Below are positions 24,295 through 37,169 of a stretch of DNA of 64,000 bases, piece after piece. The notes beneath the pieces were generated by a model, which ran no database searches, had not been told where the DNA came from, and worked only from the letters and a program-made list of their open reading frames with translations. The stretch's first letter is position 1, and every line of letters begins with the position of its first letter. The position numbers and the translations under genes are program-made. This stretch comes from Epiperipatus broadwayi (lineage: Eukaryota; Onychophora; Udeonychophora; Euonychophora; Peripatidae): contig JAQFVV010012416.1 in assembly GCA_028023455.1 (NCBI GenBank), positions 8,625,967-8,689,966 of the forward strand, read 5' to 3'.

Positions 24295-25898
24295 CTTGTA
24301 TTGCATTCTTTTACACGAAAATAATGATTTAAACTAATAAAGGAAACATTTTAATGACTTTTTAAATAATAGTAAAGCAATTCAGGTGACTATTTTTAAT
24401 GCTATACCAAATTTACCATTTCAGTTAGATTTGTTCAGATTTATTTCAATTGAAAAAAGTTAAACTGCTCTTTGTAATCTTAAAAATGGAAAAGCTGCAT
24501 TTACTGATAGGATTATCATTATTATTATGCTATAGAGGATATTTTGCATTATTTAAAACATTTTACCTTCAAGTTCATCATTATATCAGCCACAGATTCC
24601 AACTGCTCTCTATATCTTTTCCACCCCACTCTCTGGAATCTCAACCAGTTCAAGTGCCTACCACACATAAACTCATAGCTAAAATATCATACCAGAATGA
24701 ATTCTGGAAATAAATACTGCAATACTTGAAAGTAATACAGTACCCCCACTTCATCAAACCACTGATCCAAAGAAGTTGACAAGATCACTCCATCAACTTA
24801 TCTCAAATGAACTCTAAATGCCCAGAACATGAACAATAAGACAGGCATGACACCTATAGTGCTCACCAATTAATAAGTCCAATTTATATACAAACATATA
24901 CCAATGGAACACCAACTCCACCCACACTCTCAAAATGTATTAATAAATGTTATCATGTGATTTCATGTATTTATTCTCATAATGTTTTTGTAAAATTTAT
25001 GTAAACCTAATTTGCAATATGTGATATTTTAAAATAAAACAACAAAATTATTCACTTTTTTAAATTCTAAATGCTTAAATCTATTTAAAGTTGAATATTA
25101 TTTTATATTAAATGAAAAGAAATATTACAAATGTAATATTTCCATACTTTAAACAGATCTAAACAAAATAACTTTAAACAACAAAATTATTTTACTTAAG
25201 TTTTAAAATATTATCACCATATGTGTGTAGATGAGAATATGTGACCAACCTTTAAATGAATATGTATATATTTGACAGTTTGAGATAAAACCATTAAAAG
25301 AAATCTAATTATGATTAAAACCCATGGGTACCCCATTAGAAGTCTAAATTAGATGGGATTTGGTATATATGTGCAATATGCATACCCTACGATAAGTTTA
25401 GGGTTTGAAATAGTGTATGAGGGCAGGTAAGATGTAAGCAAAGGTGAAACAAAGATCTGCAGAGCAAATCTTACTGTTTCAATAGGTGATGAAAATAGTC
25501 CAACATATATCTAATTTATCATTCTTTAACTAGTAATGTGAGGCTAGATCAAAAATAATAAGGTATTCTTTGTTTCTTATGTCTAACCTGATTGGAATCA
25601 TCTAAATGATTAACAAAATGTTTTGAAAGAATAGTTATCTTGTAATCATTCAATTTATTCAAATATGCTTAAAACAGAATTCTAAAAGATACCAGATGAT
25701 ATGTTTTATATTATTTTCCAAGACTATATTGAACATTGTACTGGTTTGTCTTTATTTATTTTATTTCACCTTTAGTAAAAAGATATTCAAATTAATTGTG
25801 AAAAGACTTTTTAAAAAATTGACTTTAGAGATAAAGTTATGCTACAATTAATATTAATAATATCTGTCAAATGCTCAATTCGTGATTATTTAAGTAAA

Positions 25899-26027
25899 CT
25901 ATGTGAAGAAGTCAAGCATTGGTGGTCGAGAGGGCAGCGACAACTGCTTTACAAGCAGTTATCTCGGATTAGCAGGTTCATTTCCCGGCTGATGCTATGA
26001 CACATGAGAAAAAAAATCTATGTGAAG
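25899..26027 (+). mobile_element. tRNA-derived SINE with 10-bp target duplication
   Basis: The body (25913-26017) starts CAAGCATTGGTGGTCGAGAG, has the loop CTGCTTTACAAGCAG, a B-box-like GCAGGTTCATTTCCCGG and the tail GATGCTATGACACATGAG with an A-run. CTATGTGAAG is repeated exactly at 25899-25908 and 26018-26027. That is the expected product of LINE-assisted retroposition. The small open frames crossing it are not genes. Confidence 0.92.
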
Positions 26028-28788
26028 TATTTCTTAATAAAGACTTTTAAATCCTGACTTGCCTAAATTGATAAAAAGGAACTTTGTTATGTACTTATTT
26101 TATTAATGTTTTGCCAAAGAACATTTAGAATAGAATTTGAATGAATAAACTAATGTGAAGTTTTACAGAAGTAGACATGGCTTTAAGGTCTAAGACTATT
26201 ATACATTATTTAAATGCATTCCAGACTTTTAAGAGTTGATATTATTTTTTTTAAAAAAAATTCTGCAATAATGTATCTGAGTGAACTAAACAAAAAAATG
26301 TGAGTTAAGAACTATATTTAAAATGCATTTTAAAAGGGTAAAAAAATGTTTATTTTTTCCAGTATGACCATGTATAGAATTAAGTGAAAGTTTTTTTAAT
26401 AATATTTGTTACTAAAATGAAAACATCAAAACAAGCTAGCTGATGTTTTTTTTATTGCGAACTGGTAAAAATGGATCCAAATCTTTGCTAAAAAAAAACT
26501 AGTTATTAAGTGTTCTTGTTATATTATTATTTATTCCAGAAAATCTTTCTCTTATTTTCTTATAAAAAATATGGCAAGTATGGATGTGACATTCTTTAGA
26601 TAATTCACCTGAAAAAAGACATCATTTGGCCATGACAGATTGCTCACTACTGAAGGAATTCTAATGAAGGACTAGGGTGTTTAAAAAATATTTTTTTCAT
26701 TTTCTTTACTATCTTATATTATGTTACTACCATGCCAAGGTATTTTTCTATAATTTATAACATAATTATGTAATTACTTTCATAACATGGAAGGTAAATT
26801 TTATATAATTTTATATTTGTTGGCTTTAAGATCAATTTTATGCTATAATTTGTCCAGGTTGATATATATCTCTCTTACATTTATGAATAGCATTTTATTA
26901 ATAGTTTATTTACTTATGGGCGAACAGCTAATGTATGCTTATCAAAATCTCACAATAGTTTTTATTATTAATATAATATAATAATTTCATTATTAAGTTT
27001 TTCATATAATAAAGCATGTATTACTTTTATGTTTAGTCATATTTGTCTATGCTATTATGTCCACTTTTATTTTATAAATTTTATGCTGTTTTTATTCAGT
27101 AAGTGTTCCTTATTAATTGCAAAATCTTTAATATGCTATTTTAAAATATTTTTACAGTCATTTGACTTATAGTAACTTGTTGGTTTCATACACTGTTTAA
27201 TGTACATATTTTTTAGAGTAAATAATAATTTCTCTAGCTTTTGAGTGATAATTTTTGTTATCTTGCCATTGTTTAGATTAGGATTGATGCTTATTCTCAT
27301 TAGTACAGCTAGAAAGCATGAGGCTTTATTAAATGTTATTTTACTTATATTGTGCTTTGAGGAATGGAGCATGCTTTCCCTATTATCTAGCATTTAGTTT
27401 TCCATGAGAGGATGGTATTTTATATTCTAGGATTATTTTCATATTTAGCTAATGAAACTTTGTCTCTAGAGAGTATTGTTTTCATGGTATGTGTTCTGCT
27501 TGTCTATGTAATGAGATCTTGTCCACATATATTTTTCCTAAGATAAAGGTATTAGAATCTATCATGCTATTTTTCAATCATGTAGTGATACTCTGAGGAG
27601 CCTTTCTTTTTTGATTTATCCCTCATGATGTTAGTTATTTTCCACCATGGAAGATGAAGTTATTCATGTTTTAAAATTGATATGGCAATGATAAGGTAGA
27701 TTTTGAAGTATCTGGTTGCTTCACAGGGCACTTCACTATCTGCAGGGTTTTGTTAAGTGAAACAGAGTATATATTGTGCTGCTGTGCTTTACCAGCAGTT
27801 CACAAGTAAACTAGCAACATGTTAGTAATTTTAATGCTTGTTTTATACATAGCATAATAAGGGATACACACATGCCAAATCATCTTTATTACCATCCAGA
27901 AGTAAATCACTAATGGACATTTAAGGTTAAATATTTTATTATGTGGACCTAGTCAAAAATATACATGTTGTGTGCTTGGCTTCTGATAAATATTCTCATA
28001 TTTTTGTTACTAAGCAAATAATGTTAGACAGTAATTGTCTTGATTGTATTTTATATGATAACTGTCATTGTCATATAACTTTGCTGATACAAATTTATCT
28101 ATGTATCAGTTCAGATTAAAGTTTATTTAAAATCTTTAATGTGTCTCTAACATTGTCAATAAAAAGATTATAAGTTGGTACTGGACAAAGAAGTGTATCT
28201 CAATGATAGTATTGCTTTAATTATAGTTTAAACTATTGTATTGAATGAATGTTTAATAGGACAGTTTAGCCTCAAATAGGTTAAAATTAAAAATAATTTA
28301 GTCAAATATTGGAACAGTTTATCTCAAATGAGTGTATCATTAATAGTTCTCTTTAAATGTCTGTAACTGTAATAGATAATTTGTTAGTGTATAGGCAATC
28401 ATTTTATTATTTATTTTGGCAACTGCCTAAAGTAACAGTGCCTATGTTCATCAAATGACATTCTATAATAATTTTATAAGTAAATATTGTCACTTGTAAA
28501 GTCAGTATTAATGTTAATAAATGTATTTATTATTACTTAAATTTAGTCTTTGTTTTCTATATATGATTTCTTATGTCCTGAATTCTTACTTATATTACAG
28601 AAATCTTAATAAATCAGATAATCAATTTTTATACAGATTCAAAATCCTAATTTTAATGTGCAAAAATTGCATAAGAGTACAATTCCAAAGATTGAAATTA
28701 CTGTTAAAAGAATTGAACATTCGCTTAGTTTATTTTGTATTCTTTAGTTCATTATCAGACTGCACATTATTTTATTTAGCGTACAAAC

Positions 28789-28924
28789 CAAGAATACATT
28801 GTCAAGCGTTGTTAGCCAAGAGGGCATTGCAGCTGCCTTGCAAGCAAGTAGTTGGTTGCAGACAGTTGTGGGTTCGCTTCCTGGCCGATGCTATGACATA
28901 TGAAAAAAAAAACAAGAATACATT
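28789..28924 (+). mobile_element. tRNA-derived SINE with 12-bp target duplication
   Basis: CAAGAATACATT occurs exactly at 28789-28800 and 28913-28924. Between them is a SINE starting GTCAAGCGTTGTTAGCCAAG, with loop CTTGCAA, B box GTGGGTTCGCTTCC, tail CGATGCTATGACATATG and an A-run. A 138-residue open frame starting at 28521 runs through the SINE, which argues against that frame being a gene. Confidence 0.93.
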
Positions 28925-30334
28925 ATTTAGAACTTGATTATTTTTGATTGTGTTGATGAGTGGTAGAAGGGTATAAAAGATACTCTTTCTTTCTATTTAC
29001 TTGATCATCACCCTGGGTAAAAGGCTTAGATCTTTCCAAAATTATATTTTTTATGCAATGATTAATTGGATTAAACTTTTCTTTGAGTAATTGTTGTCAT
29101 TATCATAATATATTAGGATACATTAGCTTATAAGAGAAGTGTTTGGCTCCTATAGTCTATTAGGATGCCATGGATTTGTTCCACAATATAATATGATAAT
29201 TTATTTTCAAAATTAATAAAAAACAACCCTGGGATCATTACTTATTATTTTATTGCTTTATTATTAACTCATTCATTAACACAGACGTTAATATTGTTGT
29301 ATAAGAAATGTATGATTGCTCATTGTACTATAAGAAAAGTAAATTATCTTTCACCCTACAAGAGTAGAGTAGATCAGATCATGACAATAAAAATTGATTG
29401 GTGATAAATATTTGCTCCTTATGATATTTGAAGAAGATATAGAAAGGAATTCTATTATAAGATGTTCCCTTAATGCAAAATACTTACGCTACTTAGAGGA
29501 TGCATTTGGATGAAGGAAAATCTCTGTTCTAAAAATGTTGTATAGAAATGAGCGAAGTTTTTCCTCTTTCTAATTTATTCATTACTTTGTAATAAGATGC
29601 GTTTTGTTATTGTTTTATAATTTCCTTTGTTTTGATGCATGTCTCTGTAGTAAATATTAATATAACCCATAATCCATTGCGCTTATCTGTACTATCATCG
29701 TTATAGTCTCTGAAGGCAATAAATTTAGTTGGATTCTAACATTTTTTGTATTTATCTTGGTTGTAATATAAATTTATAATTTTTTTAATAGATGGAATTG
29801 TAATATGTGGAAATATCTGTTTAAATTTTCATATGATAGATGTTAATAGACTGTAATCAATGAAAATAGCAAACTGTAGATGCTTTCTGCATTTCAAAAG
29901 TGTATGCTTTTGCATGCAATCTTTTGTTATATAGAGAGACTAAAAGAATGCAGAAAGTGTTTACAGTTTGATACTTTTAGTTTTAAATTAACTTTATTAG
30001 GTTTATGATATACATTGGAGATTATTGCCAAGTCTTATTGAAGCAAAAGAGATTTTATGTCAAAAAGCAATACGATAAATATTCATATAATTGAGCTATA
30101 ATCAATATATATCTAATGCATATTAATTAGTATATTCAATAGCCAAATCACTGGGTTATTGTTAATAAGATCATATTCCGTGTAGCCGTAAAAATATCAA
30201 CTGATACATGGGTTTGATCTCTACTCCTAATGTTATTTAATTGTTTTAGAAAGAGTGATTTAGTATTGTGAGGTGTGAGATTAAAACTTAGATAACATCT
30301 TACAAACCAAAGTGTTAAAAGAATGAATGTAGTA

Positions 30335-30692
30335 ATTCTTATATTGGGAAAAGAACCACTTTGTATATTTTTATGAGGTTGTTGATTGTTAGTGAGTTTA
30401 AATAAGTCGTGTTAGTGATAAGAGTCTGACAAAGAATAAGTGAGGAACAATCCATAAGAAAGTGTTCTAATGTTTCTTCATTTCTATGACAGAGGGAACA
30501 TAATGGATCTATATTTATAAAGTGTCACTTGCAGAAGTTAGTAGAAAGGGCTTTAACGTATTTCAGGTGCCAATATTTTAAACTTATTATAATGCATTTG
30601 TTACTACACAAGAAGAAAGATTGACTATTATCTATTAACATATGACAGTAATTTTTGTCATATGAAAATTTAAACAAATATTTCCACATATT
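30335..30692 (-). mobile_element. LINE ORF2 C-terminal fragment
   Basis: On the - strand a frame with one internal stop reads, in pieces, NMWKYLFKFSYDKNYCHM, LKYWHLKYVKAL, then PLCSLCHRNEETLEHFLMDC and ends IYKVVLFPI-stop. CxxC followed by EHFLMDC is the zinc-knuckle-like C-terminus typical of non-LTR retrotransposon ORF2 proteins. No RT core is recognised upstream of it. It is a 5'-truncated, decayed LINE copy. Confidence 0.75.
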
Positions 30693-31242
30693 AGAATATC
30701 AAATATATATATATTAGAATTTCAAATGTGTGTGTATATATGAAATTAGATTAAAGTATTATATATATATATGATATTGCGTGAAGTAATTATATATATA
30801 TATGTATACAATAATTAACTTTAAAATGTACCATTTGAAATAACTATCTTGAATTCTGCAAATGGTCATTTGTGTTCAATTTCGTTTCTCTCTCTTTGTA
30901 TTTTTTTCTTTCTCTCTCTCTGTACAATATAGGATCAACTGATCAAATTTCATACTTAGTATTAGAGATCTTTAATGCAGATATAAACTTGATTTTATGT
31001 TAACCTAAGGAGAAGATGCAATATTTATTTTAATGGAGATTGATACATTTTTTACATAAAATGAGGTTTCATCTGTATGTCTACAAAAAATAAAGAAAGA
31101 AGCAAAATTTTAATATTTTAAAATATTAATAAATTATTTTGTAATAAGGTTTTTTCATCTGATTATAATTTCAAAATAAAATTTTTAAAAAGTCCTACAT
31201 ATTGTTTTTTTTTTAAAGCATTTATGTAATTTTGTTATTCAG

Positions 31243-31331
31243 ATCCTTGGTTTCCTAGAAGCATTCACGAATTGGATAATTGTAATCATTTAGTGACTAA
31301 ATACGAGCCTGAATTGGATCATGACCATCCA
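31243..31331 (+). CDS. TH: Tyrosine hydroxylase exon: start of catalytic domain
   Basis: This 89-nt exon lies between TTGTTATTCAG and GTAAGT. It completes a split Asp codon and reads [18 protein letters not shown], then [12 protein letters not shown]. The motif PWFPR..x..LD opens the catalytic domain in all animal aromatic amino acid hydroxylases. The run [13 protein letters not shown] is closer to TH (CHHLVTKFDPDLD) than to PAH or TPH, which favours tyrosine as substrate. Human PAH exon 4 is also 89 nt with the same phases (from memory), so the intron positions are ancestral. It is the first catalytic exon after either the ACT exon or the 39-nt cassette exons. Confidence 0.95.
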
Positions 31332-31581
31332 GTAAGTATCCTAAAACTATTATTTTTGATTTACATAAAACATTTCTATTTCACCCACCATTTGTAAAAT
31401 ATTTTTTTGTTATATATGCAAATATATTTAAGAAAATTAATAAACTAAGGCAAAAGTAAAATTACAAATAATTATACAAAAAAATGTTTTAAATATAAAA
31501 AAATAACTCACAATCAAATGGCCAGCAAACATAAAACCCTAAACAGTTAACTTCATAATGAAAATTAAAAATGAAAAAAAC

Positions 31582-32014
31582 AGGATCAAGAATTCATCAC
31601 ATGATCACCATTTCTTATGCTTGCTCATAACTGTTATTAAAACAGGCAAATCTCTCTATTTAGTAGAACCAAACACACCAAAATGTATGGGTTCTGAACT
31701 GAGTTCAAACCTATATGACTATATAGGCTAATTGAAAATATTGTTGTGCTTTCAATCTTAGACTCGTAGTTTTATAGTTAAGTAGAGATAAAAGGTGGCT
31801 GCTGGAGGGTTGCATTAGATCCTAAGATCTAGGTGCAGTGCTCTCAGATCCAAAGCTCCTCACTAATGAAAGCCACAAGCTAGAAACTAGTCTGGGGATA
31901 TTGAATGAGTATGTACTAAATAGGGATTTCTGGAATCCATTGATTACTCTGACTTGCACTGAGTGGCACTACTGTATGGAGAGTTTTGCCTGTTTTTTTA
32001 GGATCAAGGATTCA
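31582..32014 (-). repeat. Fold-back element FB1 with about 15-bp flanking repeats
   Basis: AGGATCAAGAATTCA (31582-31596) and AGGATCAAGGATTCA (32000-32014) differ at one base and bracket the element. Inside, one end is CACATGATCACCATTTCTTA and the other GAGTTTTGCCTGTTTTTTT, the family's two termini seen also at 35519-35773 and 47194-48341 in the opposite orientation. The right arm carries GATCTAGGTGCAGTGCTCTC and the CCATTGATTACTCTGACTTGC segment. The left arm is shortened. Confidence 0.8.
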
Positions 32015-32299
32015 CAAATCAAACTTAGTAGATGATCATTAAAAAAAACTCTTTGTCAAAAATATGACCAAACTAAATTCAAGATATATTGGTTCTTAAA
32101 AACAAATGCAGTGATAAGTAAATACTGAATCTAAAGACTTCACACACATGAGAAATAACAATTCCACTCAGTTAAGAATAGAACAAATACTAAGAAAATC
32201 TATTTCTTAGTACAATTTTTACTACACAACTCTCATGTAAGGTAGGGGTGGTTTCTATCCACTTTTGACACTTTGTAAAAAGATGCAATCATAAACATA

Positions 32300-32607
32300 T
32301 GACCAAAAACATAAACAAGATCTATGATATCTAAGATGCATTTCATGCTAAACCAGCACTCATCAGTTGGCCCAGATCACAATCTCTTACACATATCTTT
32401 TATCATTGCTCAATATATGTAGATAACAAATTACTACAGTTTAATTGATGTGTCAAACCTGCTGCCCTCACAACTTTACTACAAATTCACTTAATGAAAG
32501 TATATTAATAATTTTATTAGTCATTCATTAGACTAGAGTTAATCCAATAATGAGTAATAATCCCTAGTCTAATGAATGACTAATAATTATTAATATACTT
32601 TCATTAG
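32300..32607. repeat. Fold-back repeat, family FB2, with terminal palindrome
   Basis: TTAATGAAAGTATATTAATA near 32491 pairs with TATTAATATACTTTCATTA near 32588-32606, around an inner TAGTCATTCATTAGACTAGA / TCTAATGAATGACTA pair. Upstream, CCAGATCACAATCTCTTACA (about 32373) is the reverse complement of sequence split between 34590-34608 and 35077-35097, so this is another copy of the element interrupted there. Confidence 0.7.
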
Positions 32608-33418
32608 ACTAGAGATTATTCACTAATGAAACTTAATTTTCAGTAAATGAATGCTTAGAAAGATTGAAATCTTGGATTATCTTAAATTTATTGGAGCTGT
32701 GACATTTGATGCAATAGGATCAAAGCTTTCAAATGTTTTGGATGAATTAAATGATGATCCTTGAAGTTTATTAAATTAAGATTATCCTGAGAAAATTGAG
32801 TATGATCTTATTTTTATTCATTCAAAGTAATAATGTATATTACACTGTGTTTTAAAATATTGACTGTTTTAATAAAATCTAGTAGAATTTTAGTAGAAAT
32901 GGCAGCTGCAAATAAATTGAAGAGCTTTCAAAAGAACTTCAAAGAATCTGAAATCATTAATCAGATACTTTCTCAGATGCAAATCTGATAATGAATATAT
33001 TGGATTTAAAACCATAGGTTGGCCAAGCCAACAAAAGAACAAAGTTAATAAAAGATGCTAATTTTATAGAATAAAGTTCTAAGTTTTTTTTATTAAAACA
33101 GCTATTTCTCAAGTAAACTTATTTATTGTTTAAACCTTATCTGTAATATTTGCAGTTATTGTGAAATTTCCAAATCTGCCTTTAAAAAAAGCCATTTTAA
33201 ATTGTATAAATTAAAAAGGTTAACATATGGATATGAGCAAAATGTAATGCATTGAACTTGTGATTATGGCTTGTTTTTATAAAAATTATTTTCATGAATG
33301 AAATTGATAAAAAATGATATCACAATGCCACTTTTGTTTATTCAAATTTAAAAAATGTTTTGCATACCTCCAAACATTAAAAGTCATCTGAAAACAAAAA
33401 GACTCAGAAGTGTTACTA

Positions 33419-33960
33419 AATATCACGTGACTCTGTCACATGACATCACCTTACATATTGTAGTTTTAGCAGCATACTTTATGACCATCTCTATGTCACT
33501 TACTATAAGTTATGATAAATGGCAGATGATAATGTGTAATAAATCCCTATTTTGTGCTGTCCAATTCAGTTTACCTAGACTAGTCTCAAGCTTATGGCTT
33601 CCACCAGTGAGGAGCATTAAACCTGAGAGCAGTGCATCTGGAATATTTAGGATTTTATATACCTTCTTTCTAACTACTGCCACCTATCTCTCTTCTATAC
33701 CATATGGGCTAGTTGGCTTATATTAAAACATTTATATGCTTTTCAGTTTGAGTTGGTAACTTGATGGTATATATGAAAGGTAAATGGTAGCAGCTGGAAG
33801 GTGCATTAGATTCTAAAGGTCTAGGTGCATTGTTCCAAGAATCAAAGCTCCTCATTGATGAAAGCTGCAGTATTGGCTCATTTTGGGAGTATTGATTGGG
33901 ACAGCACAGGGTGGAGTAATATTAAGCACTAGCAGCTGATAACTATTATTATTTACTAAA
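33419..33960. repeat. Fold-back element FB1, diverged
   Basis: The left part has CTAGACTAGTCTCAAGCTTATGGCTTCCACCAGTGAGGAG-type sequence and the right part the inverse order (GGTGCATTAGATTCTAAAGG, AAAGCTCCTCATTGATGAAA). Arms are more diverged than in other copies. A 123-residue open frame at 33355-33726 lies across the left arm and has no protein features. Confidence 0.65.
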
Positions 33961-34359
33961 ACTTGAGGGGGGATATGCCACCAAAATTTTCGTTAAAGTA
34001 AATATTGTTTAAATTTTACATTTTTTTCTTTATTATATTATTACATTCTAAAAAAAAACTAAATATTATTTATCTATATCTTATTGCACTTTATACAAAA
34101 ATTGAATAGTGGTGCGAAAGTTGTGTAGATCACATGCAACTCATAGGTTAAAAATTAGGGTGTCATCAAATAATTTGTCATTTTTTTAAAAAAACATTTG
34201 TGACAAGAAAAAAAATGTATAACATTCTGAGACAATTAAAGGGGGCTTTTCTATTGTCAAAAATTGCTGTTATTCCTGAATTCTGCATTGCAAATAGAAA
34301 TTTTTGCATTCCTTTTATAAGCAGCTGAAAGTGAGAGTTTTTTAATAAATTTTTATTAG

Positions 34360-35240
34360 TTATTTATTAGGCTAGAGATTGTCTACTTAATAATCCTTCT
34401 GTCATGCAATTTTCACCACACAATTCTTGTGTGAGAGTGATGTCATGAAAGTAGTATAGTATAAATTGCACTACAGAAATATTATTCATTAAATGGATAA
34501 TCTCTAGCCAATGTTGTAAGGACAGTAAGTTTGACACTAATCAATTAAATTGTAGTAATTGGCTATCTATATACTAAACAATGATAAAGATATATGTGAG
34601 AGACTGTGCACAGAGACAAAACTCTCCATACAGTAGTGCCACTTAGTGCACACCAAAGTAATTAATGGACACAGGAAGGCTTTTGCATAAAATTTCTATC
34701 TAGTGCCTACACATTCAATATCCCCAGACTAGTTTCTAGCATGTGGCTTTCATCACTGAGGAGCCTTGGATCTGAGAACATTCTAGGTACAGTGCTCTCA
34801 GATCCAAGGTTCCTCACTGATGAAAGCCACAAGCTAGAAACCTAACATCTAGATGCAGTGCTCTCAGATCCAAAGTTTTTCACTGATAAAAGCAATAAGC
34901 TCGAAACTAGTCCAGAGATATTGGATGAATAGGCACTAAATAGAGATTTTATGCAAAAAAACTTTCCTGCATCCATTGATTACGCTGATTGTACTGAGTG
35001 GTGCTACTATATGGAAAGTTTTGCCTCTGTGTAAACAACTTGTGTATGCATAAAGAATGGTGATCATGTGATGTTTAGTGAAGAGATTGTGATCTGGGTC
35101 AACTGATGAATGCAGATTAACCATGAAATGAGCATTTTGGGGAACATACATATTTTCCGCACATCTTTGGTCATATCTTTATTATACCCTTCCACTGATT
35201 ATTAAAACAGAATAGAAATCAGTCCCTATATTGCATGAGT
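34360..35240. repeat. FB2 element interrupted by a nested FB1 element
   Basis: The outer parts match the FB2 copy at 32300-32607 in reverse: AATGATAAAGATATATGTGAGAGA ends near 34604, and GAGATTGTGATCTGGGTCAACTGATGAATG resumes near 35083. Between them sits an FB1 copy (about 34609-35076) with arms sharing GTGCATAAAATC..ATCTAGTGCC and TTGGATCTGAGA. TGTGAGAGACTGTG before and AGTGAAGAGATTGTG after are probably the diverged target duplication. Confidence 0.75.
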
Positions 35241-35507
35241 GATGTAGCGAAAATTTCATTATAGAAATATTATTTATTAATTTGCTAATAAACTTTTGCT
35301 AAGAAAAAATAAAAAACTTTTTATATTTGACAATGAGTCTTGAGAGCTTAAATGGTTTATCTTACTGATATATAGAATAGTTGTTTGTTAAATCATTAAT
35401 TATGAAATGTCTTATTAAAAAAATTGTTACTATTAAAATTAGAAAGTTAACTCAATTCCTAGGTATTCAATAGGAATTATCAATTCCAGCCCTTACATTC
35501 TTTTGTG

Positions 35508-35784
35508 ATACATTGTTTTTAAAACAGGCAAAACTCACTATACGTATTGCCACACACAGCAAGCTAGAGTAATCAATGGATGCCAGAAGGCTTGTGCATA
35601 AAATCCCCAATATAGATGTGGATTTTATGCACAAGCCTTCTGGCATCCATGGGGATTTTATGTACAAGCCTTCTGGCATTCATTGATTACTCTAGCTTGC
35701 TGTGTGTGGCAATACGTATAGTGAGTTTTGCCTGTTTTAACAACAGTTATACACAAGCATAAGTGGTCATGTAATACATTGTTT
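35508..35784 (+). repeat. Compact FB1 element with 11-bp target duplication
   Basis: ATACATTGTTT occurs at 35508-35518 and 35774-35784. The 255-bp insert consists of two nearly identical inverted arms: AAACAGGCAAAACTCACTAT..AATCAATGGATGCCAGAAGG on the left and its reverse complement on the right, then a one-sided end reaching AAGTGGTCATG. High arm identity and exact flanking repeats suggest a young copy. Confidence 0.9.
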
Positions 35785-36263
35785 CTGATTATAAAATATT
35801 GTAATTTTTTTTATAAGTTAGTATTTTATAAACTTAATTTTTATTCCAGTTTATATAATAAAATCGTATTATGTCGATTATTCTTTTAACGTGAAAAGGC
35901 CAACATTGCCTAGACTAAGCTAGAGAATATTTACATGTAAGTGCTTATACCTTGCGCACAAAAATAAAATATGTCGTATAGAAACTAAGTTTTACCATCA
36001 AGGTAAAAAAAATTTTATTGTAAATTCCAAATAAAAAAGTCTTTATATTTTTATATCAAAGACTCGGTCTACAAATTTACTTCTTATAAAAAACAAATCC
36101 ATTATTTTGCTTCAATGAACATTTTACTTAATATTTTTTGTGAGAAACCTTTGAAATTATTACTGCAAATAATACTTCATTCTATTAATTATGTTTAATA
36201 CTTATAAATATATATACACACACGTTGATTTTAATTGTTTTTTTTTTCTTGTTCGTTTTATAG

Positions 36264-36331
36264 GGTTTTTCTGATTTACAGTATCGTGCAAGACGAAAGA
36301 AAATTGCAGATATTGCCTTTGAATATAAACA
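36264..36331 (+). CDS. TH: Tyrosine hydroxylase exon: catalytic domain, GFSDLQYRARRK
   Basis: This 68-nt exon lies between a T-rich tract plus TATAG and GTAAGA. It starts in phase 0 and reads GFSDLQYRARRKKIADIAFE, then YK and two bases of a His codon. HPGF(S/K)DxxYRxRR is a signature of aromatic amino acid hydroxylases, and GFSD with IA(D/E)IAF is TH-like. Human PAH exon 5 is also 68 nt and ends at the same point in the His codon (from memory). The acceptor follows one of the best pyrimidine tracts in the window. Confidence 0.95.
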
Positions 36332-36432
36332 GTAAGATATCGTCTTCAATTATTGTATGCTTACACATACACATTATACCGTAGTATCTAGATTGATATG
36401 ATCAGTCGTGGCAAATAACTGTTGTAATGTGA

Positions 36433-36470
36433 TCTTTTTTTCATGTGTCATAGCATCGGCCGGGTATTGT
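36433..36470 (-). mobile_element. SINE 3' end fragment
   Basis: A T-run followed by CATGTGTCATAGCATCGGCCGG is the reverse complement of the SINE tail GATGCTATGACACATG plus poly(A). Only about 35 bp remain, so this is a severely 5'-truncated insertion. Confidence 0.75.
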
Positions 36471-36652
36471 GATTTTTTTTGTTTGTTTAATTTCCCAAAA
36501 GACTCAACTATATTTTGAAAAACATCTTTTCTATGATAATCTAATCACATTTTAATTAACATCTATCGACCATTTACATTCATTTTACAAATACGTGTTT
36601 ACGTTTTATTTATATATTTTTAAAATTTAAAATAATGTACAGTATTTGTTAA

Positions 36653-36736
36653 GCGTTGGTGGCCTAGTGGTTAGCATAGCTGCCTTCCAAGCAGCTGCCC
36701 GGGTTCGCTTCCCGCTTTGACATATGAAAAAAAAAA
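36653..36736 (+). mobile_element. tRNA-Gly-like SINE
   Basis: The head AAGCGTTGGTGGCCTAGTGG, the loop CTTCCAAGCAG and the B box CCCGGGTTCGCTTCCCG closely match tRNA-Gly(UCC). A short CTTTGACATATG tail and an A-run follow. The full GATGCTATGACAC tail is partly lost. No clear flanking duplication. Confidence 0.85.
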
Positions 36737-37169
36737 TTAAATATTAACTAACTTAGTGTTATTTTTAAAAATATGTTAAAATTATATATTTATTTAGAAA
36801 TAAAACTAAAATTTTCACTTAAAAATTGCTTATTATTAATTGTCTGCACATAATTTCTAAATAACGTGCTACACAGATTAATTTAAAAAAACAGCTACAA
36901 AGAGAGAGATAATAAAACTGTAGGAAAATATGGATTAGGAGAAATAAAATAAGATACATATATGGCTATGAAGTTTCTTTGGAGATAACTATAGTAGTAA
37001 ATAGATCATTTGAAAATTATAAAAGAAAATCTCCCTAAGAAAAGCTCCAAGTAATAAAACATTAGATGAAATATAATTTGATTTAAATGCTGGAATTACG
37101 TGAGTTTGACAACCTTCCACTGTAGCTGGTAAAGTAAAACTCTGACGCAAGTTTTGATTTCTGTCTATT

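Larger units (their letters stand above)
11927..31242 (+). other. TH: 19.3-kb intron before the first catalytic exon
   Basis: The intron begins GTAAAT and ends TTTTGTTATTCAG. It holds fold-back repeats (14858, 17157, 19938, 22605), a 260-bp tandem repeat (17950), a polypyrimidine tract (15598), three SINEs (24196, 25913, 28801) and a LINE 3' end (30335). Positions 13050-14850, 15750-17150, 18550-19930, 20480-22600, 23400-24190, 24300-25900, 26030-28790 and 28930-30330 are AT-rich and show me no gene. Confidence 0.75.
31332..36263 (+). other. TH: 4.9-kb intron rich in fold-back elements
   Basis: The intron starts GTAAGT and ends TTCGTTTTATAG. Most of 31.58-35.78 kb is occupied by inverted-repeat elements listed separately. 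Positions 32640-33350 and 35800-36250 show no recognised feature. Confidence 0.85.

Noticed and set aside
28521-28937. 138-residue + strand open frame with hydrophobic N-terminus
   Set aside because: Its last third is a SINE with its own target duplication, and the first part is AT-rich sequence without protein motifs.
33355-33726. 123-residue + strand open frame
   Set aside because: It lies over an FB1 fold-back arm; equivalent arms elsewhere are not open, so it is chance.
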